Below are positions 12,301 to 20,797 of a stretch of 64,000 nt of DNA, piece after piece. The notes below the pieces were generated by a model. The model had not been told where the DNA came from and made no database searches. It saw only the letters and a program-made list of their open reading frames with translations. Within the stretch, counting starts at the first letter, position 1. Each line of letters opens with the position of its first letter. The stretch is taken from contig CM030931.1 in NCBI GenBank assembly GCA_018136815.1, forward strand, positions 1,152,898 to 1,216,897, written 5' to 3'. The stretch comes from Isochrysis galbana. Its lineage: Eukaryota; Haptophyta; Isochrysidales; Isochrysidaceae. Both the position numbers and the translations under genes were made by a program.

Positions 12301-13590
12301 GTCCGGTATTTTGCGGGCCACTACGCCGTTGCCTGCCGCTGCCGTCGAGCTTGCCCTCGCCGCAAGGGCTGCTGACGCCGCTGAGGAAGCGGCAAGCGGC
12401 TCCACCGGGCTTCAAGATTTGGTCGGATCGGGAGCATCCTGGGGGCGAGACGACAACACGGCTGCTGCTGCTGAAGCCTCCGATGCAGATGCTAGTGGCA
12501 GCGGGGCACCTTCAACCCCTGCTTGCTCGGCAGATGGACCAAGTGCACCGCCGGCAGCTGTGTACATCTCTGCCGGCCAGTCGCCGTTCCAAAACGCGGC
12601 GCCAACAGTCAAAACCACCAAGTCCAGGCTAGCAGAGTTGGCTGAGACTCACTCGGATAAGGGCGCACAGCAGGTCAATATGTGGCTCTGCATGGATCTC
12701 GCTGTCCACACCCGCGCATCACTGACTTCACCGGGGTGGGATCCACCAAATAAACGTGCATTTAGCTATGTCCACATCTAATGCAGAGACCGCAGAGGAT
12801 AGTGTAAATACTAAATCGCCTGCTTGTACGGTGACGACAGCAGGTGTTGCTCTGGCGCTTGCATACCCGACCCTCACCAGCGAGATACCCGGCCTCAATT
12901 CGCCCGCAGGTGCCGTTTGGCATGTGTGATACCATCTGCGACTCGAAGCGAGAGGCGAGAGTTGGAGTGGGCGATGAGGTGAGCTCAGTGGGGGGAAACG
13001 TACCGGGTGATATTTGATGCGGCTGAGTAAACGCTCGCCTCGTAGTGATGCTGCGTCCAATCTAGAGTGCGTTCTTCAACTCTAGAGCACGTTTTGAGTC
13101 AGCACGGGAGTGTCTTCCGCACTCCATTCGCGGCGTTCCCCTTGTTCAGGTCGAATTTGCTCTCTGCTTCGATCCTAAGACCTTGCAGCTTGTCGCACGT
13201 CGGGTCCGCGTTACCAAAGATTCCAACGAGGCGGATGGCACCGAATACACCAAGCGGCAGGTGCGTATGCCTCGATGGCACTCTCGCATCTTTCAGCATC
13301 GTTCATGCTTTGTCAGCACACCACAACCCGCCGGTGATACACGTCCTCACGCATTGTTTTGACGTCCTCTAGTGATGTTAATCCACGTCAGCACTCGCCA
13401 TGACATACTTGGGCCTCTTTTCCCTTGCGCATCAACTGGGTACAACTACCCCTCCCTGATCTGCAAATTTCAGGTGGATCCAGCAAAGATGACTCGTTTC
13501 GCGAAAGGCCCAGATGGCACCCGCGGCTTTGCGATTGGCCGGGGTAAACCCCTAGCACCCGTTGACGAAAGGGCAGCCATTGAGGCATAG
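9322..13590 (+). CDS. CSDE1/UNR-like protein with cold-shock domains and a SUZ-C tail, five exons
   Basis: RNA-binding protein of about 1175 aa, expected in the cytoplasm, where CSDE1/UNR regulates mRNA translation and stability. Exons: 9322-11613, 11735-12673, 12910-12978, 13150-13260, 13474-13590; all introns are phase 0. Canonical cold-shock domains are seen at about residues 60-130 (LKDNFGFIEP, FFHF, VGDEVSY), 245-312 (LKDNFGFIRP, FFHFSE, GDEVSF) and 730-790 (AKHDYGFLRA, FFHYSEL). Degenerate copies lie between them, the UNR pattern. The last exons give GVGDE, then VEFALCFDP, and end with RFAKGPDGTRGFAIGRG, a SUZ-C-like motif as at the CSDE1 C-terminus. The ATG at 9322 is the first in frame. 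The small exons 3 and 4 rest on frame and domain fit. Confidence 0.82.
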
Positions 13591-14084
13591 CGTGCGGAAT
13601 ATGTACATCATCCTGCGACAATGACGGGGTCGGCATACAAAGCGTGGAGATTACGGCGGAAAGGGCGACACACAAAGCGTGGAGATCGGAATCCCCGCTC
13701 AAGATGGAGTCGCGGCAAGTGTTTGGATTTTTCCGTATCGTGAGTAATCGAATTGGATAGAGCCGGTGATGTCGCCTGAAGAGGGGTAGGATGAAGCAGG
13801 CGTAGGTGATAGATTGACTTCGACGTGGTGGATCTTGCGCCGCGCTGGACGCCGGCAGCGATAGGTTAACCGCAGCCGCGCTCGGCTACATTCTTCCACG
13901 TGATACGCGATTTCACGTGTCGTTCCATTCGAGTAGGTAGGTACATTGCACGTTGCTATTGCGCTGACAGCATTAATTAGACCGCGCGCATTTATTAGTG
14001 GTGCTTTGGATGCGCTTGTCGCACATGTGTGGCTGATGGCGCGTTGCTGTGTCGTGTTGCTGGCTTCTTCTACTTCTACTACAC
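13591..14084. other. Intergenic DNA after the CSDE1-like gene
   Basis: No gene seen. ACAAAGCGTGGAGAT occurs twice (about 13637 and 13673), a short spaced duplication. The LINE fragment begins near 14085. Confidence 0.5.
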
Positions 14085-14350
14085 AGTCGGGAGCGGAGTG
14101 CCACAAGGCTGCCCGCTCTCGCCCGCCTCACCTTCCTGCTAACCACGGAAGCGCTTACGAGAGCCATAAATGGCGACGCCGACATTGAAGGTGTCGACCT
14201 CATCAACGGATACGACCTCAAAATTAGCCAATTCGCGGATGACACGGCTCTTATAATATTACTAATAACAAAGAACTACGCGAGTATGAAAAAGGCACTC
14301 CAATGGGTCAACGCCCACGAAAGAGCGACGGGAGGGAAAACTAAAACTAA
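14085..14350 (+). pseudogene. LINE reverse transcriptase fragment, frameshifted
   Basis: One frame reads GSGVPQGCPLSP, then a stop. The next frame continues LTFLLTTEALTRAINGD and reaches QFADDTALI. These are reverse transcriptase motif B (PQGCPLSP) and the catalytic FADD motif of non-LTR retrotransposons. The frame change between them, the absence of upstream domains and the short length show a dead fragment. Confidence 0.75.
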
Positions 14351-14599
14351 TGGAACCAAATTCCAGGGTCCAAGGCGAGAAGCGCTCAATCACCATCACC
14401 CACAGCATGGAAAAGCGTTCAATCACCATCAGCCTACACGTGGATATAATAAACTTCATAATATTCTTACCGCACTCGCGGCGAATGGAACCACTACCTA
14501 CACGTTGTATACTTTCTACACCCCCACTCCCCCAGCCCTTCCCCCCCCGCCATCAAGCGGCTCCCCCCGTGCACTACTAGGGGGATAGGGGTGAAGGGC

Positions 14600-14895
14600 T
14601 TAGATATATGGTCCGGTGGCCCGCGCCCCCCCCGGTGATCCGTTCCCCCCGCTTCCTCCTCTGCCTACCGGGCTGGTGGCGGCCTCAGACCCGACTTATC
14701 ATGTAAACAGGTGCGGGACTTACCTATTTTCCGGTGAGCGGAGCTCTCGCTCCGCCCACCCCCTTCTCCGCGCTCTCTCTCCCCTCTCCTGCAGGCACGC
14801 ACGATGGCGCGCCTGCGACGGGCCTGCAGCTGCCCCTGGCGACCCCTGGAGGCTCCTGGAGGCCAGCTCAGGGGGCAGAGGAGGCTAGGGCTGAC
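14600..14895 (-). repeat. R1/R2-related repeat fragment
   Basis: Read on the minus strand, it contains the block CCCCTGAGCTGGCC followed by a region with GCGCGCCAT, matching the middle of the R1 and R2 elements. It joins the gypsy gag fragment at about 14896, so one of the two broke the other. Confidence 0.5.
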
Positions 14896-15474
14896 ACCCC
14901 TTGATGACGGCGGGGCATAGTCCCGGTAGGCTGGGCTTCGGAAGCTGATTACCTCAGCTTCACCCACTTCAGACTCATCATCTCGAAGGTGAGGAGGCGG
15001 ATCAAATTGAATCAGAGGGAGGGGACCCTCCTCCACCTCATTGGCCAACTCAGCGACGCTGAAGTTGGCTTCATGCGGGAGAGGGTCATGCCCCACCATG
15101 GCCCGCTGTAATTGCACCCGGTGGGTGACAAAGGCAGCGGACGGAGGCTCACCATCCGACACGAGCTGGTCGGAGCCAATCATGGGGATAGCAGCCGGAG
15201 TGATGGGTGGCATTGGCGCAGCCTCAGTGGTCGTGGGATCACTCGGGAATCCCACGGGAACAGAAGCTGCAGCGGGCAGAGAAGGTTCCTTGAGAGGTTC
15301 CTCCTCTGCGGCCGAGGACGGAAGCTTTGATTTCGTGCTTGTCGAGTCGAGCGGAGCCGGAGGGCTCTGAGCCACTCCGTCGCGAGCAGCACCGGCGGCT
15401 AGCGCGGCGCTTTGGCCCTCCTCCCCACCGGGAGTCGGGTGAATGAAATTCTGGACTGGGTCGGGCAACCCCAT
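14896..15474 (-). pseudogene. Gypsy-2 Gag-like N-terminal fragment
   Basis: About 190 codons from MGLPDPVQNF, low in complexity, without a CCHC knuckle. The same start is found at 58151. The frame then runs into R1/R2-type repeat. It probably corresponds to the low-complexity N-terminal third of the intact gypsy-1 polyprotein, but similarity is weak. Confidence 0.5.
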
Positions 15475-16666
15475 TTGGGTGTCTGGACGGGGAACGAACG
15501 GCGAACGAAGGGCTGTGGGGCGGCGAGGCGCTCCTAGCGGCCCTAGTGTGTTGGGTTTTAAGAGATTGTTAGACCTACAAAGAACTCTTCCCTCAGGGAG
15601 GGAGCCTAGGCTGCTTGAGTGCAGCGACGCAGCGAACAACGACGGACAACGGAGCTGAGAACAACAGGTTACACCGACTCACGAACACACCGGAATCATT
15701 CACCCAAACCAAGCAAATTATCAAGCAACCGCGACCCCAAATCACCGATAACTCAAACACGTCGCGAGAGACGGAGAGAGAGAGCGAGAGAGAGAGAGAG
15801 AGACTCCGCAGCGACGGCCGGAGCGTGTCTCCGTTGTAACTTCCCACGTAGCGGAGAGTCCGAAGGGGAGCGTCCTGTCGCGCGACCACGGCGATCACTT
15901 TGGATACAGATCGCGACGAGATATCTTCACGACCGAATAAATCTTGCCGTTGAGCGTGAACCTTCTAGACGCTTCTAACGAACAACCCTGAGTAGCAACC
16001 AAGGGGAAGAAACACCAAAGGGGCCAAGGGCTTGCATGTAGCTTGCATCAAGGGGAAAGATTCCCTCACCTAAGAAGCGAACCTAGATTGATCTCCAAGG
16101 GGAGATGGCAAATTAAACCTCAAATCTCGAGCGGATAGAGCAACCGACTCGCTCGCCAAAAACCTTGACCGAGAAGAAAGAAGCAAGGACCTACAAGCCA
16201 AGGGTAGCGGACCTAGGGAAGGTGAGAGGAAATTTCCGAACGCCAACGCGAACGCCAAACGCGGGAAGGCAACGAAACCCTAACCCGGCTAAGCAGAACC
16301 TACGAAGAACAGGCCTGGACGACAACGAAAGACAGCAGGTCCCAAGAAAGAACCGGAACCCAACAAGAAACAACAAGCCTTGCAAGAAGCTAAACAAGCC
16401 TTCACAAGGTGACCTGAGAGCCTGAGACAAGCGCGCAGCGAGTGACAGGCGACCTGGCTCCTTTGGGTCAAGATTACCCGAAAGGAGGAAACCTGGAATC
16501 TAGACCTGACAAACAGGCTAGAAGGAAAGAAACGAGAACTCGAATTCTAGATCGCTAGGGACGAACCCTACCAACCTAGATGTACCTGAGCTTCACCGTG
16601 TGGCCGCACGGCGAAGGACCTGGAAACAAGAGCCTGGAAATCGCATCATCTAAGATGAATGCGACA
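14896..16666 (-). mobile_element. 5' part of a gypsy-2 retrotransposon (LTR/leader and gag start)
   Basis: The minus strand matches the plus strand of 52691-53874 and then 58151 onward. The left boundary is exact: at 16666 the element starts TGTCGCATTCATC inside an R1 copy, the same start as at 52691. The leader contains a GA microsatellite. The first ATG after it (15474) opens a Gag-like frame beginning MGLPDPVQNFIHPTPGG, rich in Pro, Ala and Glu, which is lost at about 14896. No pol is present in this copy. Confidence 0.75.
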
Positions 16667-16851
16667 ATGCGGGCCTGGGAGTGCGGCTCGCGGCCCGCGC
16701 CCACTAGGGGTCTGGGCTGTATTGATGAGTGCCCTGCCCCTGCCAGAGGGCAGGGGCTGGGGTTGAATGTACGGGCCCACCCCGGGGGGTGTCCGCAATG
16801 GAGAGAGGGGGGCGCGAGGCCCCCATTGACCCCCACTTATAAAAGTAGGTT
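16667..16851 (-). repeat. R1 fragment, interrupted by the gypsy-2 LTR
   Basis: Nearly identical to the first 180 bp of R1 copy A (3459 onward), in the opposite orientation. It stops at CCAGGCCCGCAT, exactly where the gypsy-2 LTR begins, so the LTR element inserted into this R1 copy. Confidence 0.8.
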
Positions 16852-17625
16852 GTGTCAGCTCGAGGTGAATTGATACTACGCGCAAAACGCCTATTTTAAC
16901 GCGCAAAACGCCTATTTTAACCGTAGAAGCACAGTTATAATGGTAAGATCGTCATCTTAAGCCTAGAAGTGGTGTGTATCCTGGTCTGGGGCTCCCCCAG
17001 ATACAGTAGATACAGCTGTATCTGGCCCCTCCCCCAGATACAGTATCCTGTATCTCCCATCTAGGAGTGGAAGTCCTGGGGCCTCTCTTGCGAGCTTGCG
17101 AGTGGCTGCTCGAGCCATCGCGGCCCCCTTCGGCTTGACGCGGCCGGGCGCGGAGCCGGTGTGTGTGGGACACCGGCGGAGGGGCCGTGCGTGGCCAGCT
17201 CTCCAAGAGGAGAGGGCTCGATCGCTGGCGAAGGGCCGCCGGCGGCGCGCGCTGACGTCAGCGAGTCAGCGAGAGAGCGAAAGCCGAAGAGTCTCGAGCG
17301 CCGCTTGTGTGAACGACGGTTACTGTGAAATCGAACATTGGAATTAATTTTTATTCCGGGGACCTCGCTTATATTTGTACAAGTCCTTCCTTCTCCTTAC
17401 TCTAGAGTACGAATAAAGTACAACACAACACTGTTCAAGGTTCAAGGTGATCTTCATGAATCATAATGTACTCGTACTCTCGTACTCCTACTCCTAGGAG
17501 TACTCAGTACCTCATGCGAGGTGTCTCTAGACTCTAGAAGGAGGAGCGAGGAGCTCTCAAGGAGGGCTCGACGGGGACGACGGCACATCGGAGGACTACA
17601 TACGTGGAAAAGTGCCGCGTGTACA
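16852..17625. other. Intergenic DNA with a short tandem repeat and a palindrome
   Basis: Near 16873-16920 a unit ACGCGCAAAACGCCTATTTTA occurs almost twice in tandem. At 17008-17023 lies the 16-bp palindrome AGATACAGCTGTATCT, with further partial copies of CCCCCAGATACAG nearby (about 16994 and 17033). At about 17470-17510 there are GTACTC repeats with an inverted GAGTACTC. No gene is seen. Confidence 0.5.
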
Positions 17626-17633
17626 TATAAAAG
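17626..17633 (+). promoter_or_regulatory. Possible TATA box of the PH-domain gene
   Basis: TATAAAAG lies about 125 bp before the ATG at 17759, between a TACGTG motif and long C runs. Position and sequence fit a TATA element; there is no other support. Confidence 0.3.
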
Positions 17634-17758
17634 ACAAAGCTTGACGCCCTTCTCCTCGCTTCCCCCCCCCCCCCCCCCCGCGCGCCTGGGGAAGGAGGCA
17701 CCGCCCCCCCCCCCCCCCCCTGCCCCCCCCCAACTGGCGAGAGAAGACCGGCGGCGCG

Positions 17759-19099
17759 ATGCAGCGCACCGGCTGGATACGCAAGTCGCATGCGGGCATG
17801 CCGTACGAGAAGCAGTCGGTCCGCCGCTTCTGCACCTCCGACGGTTTCCAGGTCGCCTACACCAAGCACCAGCACCGGCAGCCAACCGGCAGGTTCGATC
17901 TACGAAATGTCGAGCGGCTGTGCGCTGTGTCGTTTGGAGCGCTCCAAGGAGTCGACATCAAGGTGAGAGACCGCGGGACGAAGAACCTCACTATCGTATT
18001 CAGCGAGGGTGATGGCGACGCATGGCTCAAGCTCTGGTGTTCCGCCGTCGATCCCGCCGCGCTCTGCGAGAATCTGACTGCGATGCGTGACCCAGAGCTC
18101 GCGGCTGCAATCGATGCAGCGTACGGCCACCAGGCGGCGCTTCGGGCAAAGGGGACGGGTTATGCCTCCTCCGACTCGCTCTACTCCCCACGCGATCGTC
18201 CACCTGGTGGCAGCTCCAGCTCGATCCTCGGTGATGACGGGAAGGTTGCTCCCACACCATTGGGCCCACTCCGATTGCCGGGCTCAGGATCGCTTCTAGA
18301 GGTGGCGCCCAAAGTGCTCTCCCCGCCGGCCGAGGTGCCCATGAACGAGACAGAGGCCGTGGACGAAGAAGACATCTTTGTAGTCACTGTACCGGACGGA
18401 TGCCGGCCCGGGGATAAGCTGCGGGTGACTGACACCTACGGCACCAAGTTGATCATCGAGGTGCCGGAAGGAGCCAAACCCGGTACACAACTAGAGTACG
18501 TCAAGCCTCAGCCCCCGGCGAGGTCATCGCTGCCCATCGCGGAGAAGGAGTTGGCGCCGCCTGTGCGTGCTGCGCCGGAGCCTCAAAATCAGATGTTCCA
18601 GACCGAAGGAGAGGCCAAGGTGATCGACAGCGAGCCGAGTCCCGGGGTGATGTCTGCCCGCGGCAGGCCTAACGATGCCCCCCAAGGCAACACACAGGCG
18701 ATCCCACCTACCAAGTCCTCCTTCATGCGGTGTGTACCCCCGCGCTACTTCAACCAGTGCATGCCGGGAGCCGAGGCCAGACGGCACGAGGAGTTCGAGG
18801 CCGCACTCTACGAGGGCAACCTTGATCTGGCTGCCGAGCTCGCCCGGGGCGAGGTAGAAGCGGCGCGCTTGCAGGCGGCCCGTGAGCATGACGCTGAGTT
18901 TGTCAAGGCGATTCGCGCATACGATTGGGGACAGGCCAAGACACTCGCAAAGACGAAGAAGGAGCTTGACGACCTCCAGGACTCGATCTTACGCGTCAAG
19001 TTCTTGCAGTATTACATCACGCACGGGGAGAAGGCGAAGGCTCTAGAGCTCGCAATTACCCAAGCGGAGATCGACCAAGTGAACACGGCGCTTTCCTGA
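17759..19099 (+). CDS. PH-domain protein with a VPDG/VPEG motif region and helical tail
   Basis: Single-exon frame of 446 aa starting at ATG 17759. Residues 1-105 look like a pleckstrin-homology domain: GWIRKSH at the start, RRFCTSDGFQVAYTKH, and a closing helix with the typical tryptophan in DAWLKLWCSAV. PH domains bind phosphoinositides or proteins at membranes. Near residues 205-245 there is a repeated pattern, VTVPDGCRPGDKLRV then EVPEGAKPGTQLEYV, that I know as a recurring motif of algal proteins without a firm function. The last 110 residues are predicted helical and charged (EEFEAALYEGNLDLAAELA onward). The middle is low complexity. No catalytic domain is seen. Confidence 0.72.
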   Translation: MQRTGWIRKSHAGMPYEKQSVRRFCTSDGFQVAYTKHQHRQPTGRFDLRNVERLCAVSFGALQGVDIKVRDRGTKNLTIVFSEGDGDAWLKLWCSAVDPAALCENLTAMRDPELAAAIDAAYGHQAALRAKGTGYASSDSLYSPRDRPPGGSSSSILGDDGKVAPTPLGPLRLPGSGSLLEVAPKVLSPPAEVPMNETEAVDEEDIFVVTVPDGCRPGDKLRVTDTYGTKLIIEVPEGAKPGTQLEYVKPQPPARSSLPIAEKELAPPVRAAPEPQNQMFQTEGEAKVIDSEPSPGVMSARGRPNDAPQGNTQAIPPTKSSFMRCVPPRYFNQCMPGAEARRHEEFEAALYEGNLDLAAELARGEVEAARLQAAREHDAEFVKAIRAYDWGQAKTLAKTKKELDDLQDSILRVKFLQYYITHGEKAKALELAITQAEIDQVNTALS

Positions 19100-19427
19100 G
19101 CGCCTGTGATTTTGTGAGGCATTTCGTTGGTCCGAACGAACTTTGGAGTGCCGCCCTCTAGGACATGCAATCAATAGCCACCTCAAAACGCTCCCCTCAC
19201 GCGCATGACACCGGGACAGGGGGACAGCTCGGGCGAGACGCGCATCGTTGAACAACAATCTGTCGGACTAGTCATCGGATTGGTGCGGTGTGTGTGTACC
19301 CTTCTATCTCGACTCAGCCTTCGCGCTTCTCGTCCATACAGAGATCAGAGATCACGGTCGTTGCAGGAAGCTATGATGCTGGCTGAATGGGCGTTCGTGT
19401 AAGTTGTTATCGTGCTAGTTTAAGTTA
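19100..19427. other. Intergenic DNA after the PH-domain gene
   Basis: No gene or repeat recognised. It ends with TA, the likely target dinucleotide of the TIR element that follows. Confidence 0.4.
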
Positions 19428-20065
19428 GGGCGGTCAAACAGTGATTTATAACTACTAACATGTGGGGGGGGCTGCATTTTTTGACCGTTTTCCGAAGCCC
19501 AAGAAAAAACTCCTGGGGGGCTAACCTGCCACCACGAAAAATTGCCGAGGAAAATGGTGGGTTTTACCGCCAGCCTTGAGAAGCTGGAAGTCGGTGGCAA
19601 GGTCGGGCGAGGGCGAATCCTGCGAGGGGCAGGTCGGGGTGGTCAGGGCGGGTACGTATGTGGCCTAGGGGGCCGTATGCGCGCATTACGAGGTGCGCTG
19701 AGGGCTGCGCAGATGACGTTTTGCCTTCAGCAGGCAGACGATCAATCTCGGGCAGCCGACGAGTGGGGCGGGCATCAACAAGGAATCCGGTGTGATGAAT
19801 ACTCCGTACTCCGTTTCAAAATACGTCTATCACTCTATCACTCCCGCGGCGGGCGCCGCGGTTCTTTACCGGTAGAGTCCCAGAGCATGTGCAAGGAAGG
19901 GGCGAGGGGGAAGGAGAAGGAGAATCGCACCATTTTCTGGCGATGATTTTCGTGGCGGCAGGTGGCCCCCCCGGGAGTTTTGTCGTGGGCTTTGGAAAAT
20001 GGTCAAAAAATGTCACATGTCACCCCCCCACACATTAGTACTTAAAAAGCCCTGTTTGACCGCCC
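19428..20065. mobile_element. Non-autonomous TIR element, 638 bp
   Basis: The left end starts GGGCGGTCAAACAG and the right end finishes CTGTTTGACCGCCC. The inverted similarity extends about 130 bp and includes TTTTTTGACC, a TTTCC..AAGCCCA block, ACTCC followed by a G run, and CCACGAAAA. TA lies on both sides (19426-19427 and 20066-20067), consistent with TA-targeting DNA transposons. No transposase frame is inside. Ends of the same family occur at about 26107-26121 and 27341-27356. Confidence 0.85.
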
Positions 20066-20066
20066 T

Positions 20067-20443
20067 ACGCCCTACGCCTTTTTTGTATAGTAAGATTATA
20101 TCGCCTTCCTGCATCGTGTATGCTAGCGTCCCCTTGTCTAGCGCTAGGTTGTAGTGCTGTAGAGCTCTGCCTAATCTGTGACGCTCGCCGCAGAAGTGAG
20201 GCGACGATCGTAATACGCGACGACATGCTCGTGTCCATGATCATCAACTTGCCACAGGATGCCGCCAGTACCCAGGGTGCTGGCCGCGTCCGTTTTGACG
20301 ATGAACTCCTTGTCGTGATGAGGCGCGGCCAACACTGGAGCAGACGTGATGAGATCGATGAGGCGACGGATCGCTGCACCTTCTGAGCGGAGGAGAAGTG
20401 GCGAGTTGCCGTTCGACCCTCCAAATTGTGGGTGTTGCTATTG
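20067..20443. other. Intergenic DNA
   Basis: A frame of 88 codons (20120-20386, plus) reads LPQDAASTQGAGRVRFDDE but has no recognisable domain or intron context. I do not call it a gene. It ends at the target duplication of the LINE tail insertion. Confidence 0.35.
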
Positions 20444-20457
20444 TTTTATACCAATAT

Positions 20458-20705
20458 CACCCCACTGACACAACAAGGGAACATGGAAACCGATAGCCCG
20501 ATGGCGCAGGAGGAAGGAGAGGACATCCTACATCCTATCGGGGATCGGAACACACCGTCTGCTACAAGAAACCCCAAACACCCAGCCCCTAGGTAGCGCA
20601 CGAGGGACGAGCCGCAAGGCAGGTAGGGGGAGGATGAGAGTGGCAGGCGTAGAAGCACAATGAAGGTGCGGAGTCGCGCGCGCGGCGAGAATATTAAGAA
20701 GTTTT
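20458..20705 (+). mobile_element. 5'-truncated LINE 3' tail with a 14-bp target duplication
   Basis: TTTTATACCAATAT occurs at 20444-20457 and again at 20706-20719, flanking the insert. The insert ends with GCGCGCGGCGAGAATATTAAG and a T run. The same tail is found at about 40190-40330 and 47040-47213; the last lies just after a LINE C-terminal coding fragment, which identifies it as LINE 3' UTR. All three share GACGAGCCGCAAGGCA or a close form. Confidence 0.75.
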
Positions 20706-20797
20706 TTTTATACCAATATGGGTGGGTGGGAGTGAAAAGAAAATTTGACCTCACGTTGCACGTCGCACCTTCACAGAAGAGGTCAGCCCTCTCAAGC

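Noticed and set aside
14665-14895. Extension of the gypsy-2 Gag frame to 14665
   Set aside because: This part is an R1/R2-type repeat, so the frame is open there by chance.
16925-16975. tRNA-like string TTATAATGGTAAGATCG
   Set aside because: No cloverleaf closes around it and no A/B box pair with correct spacing was found.
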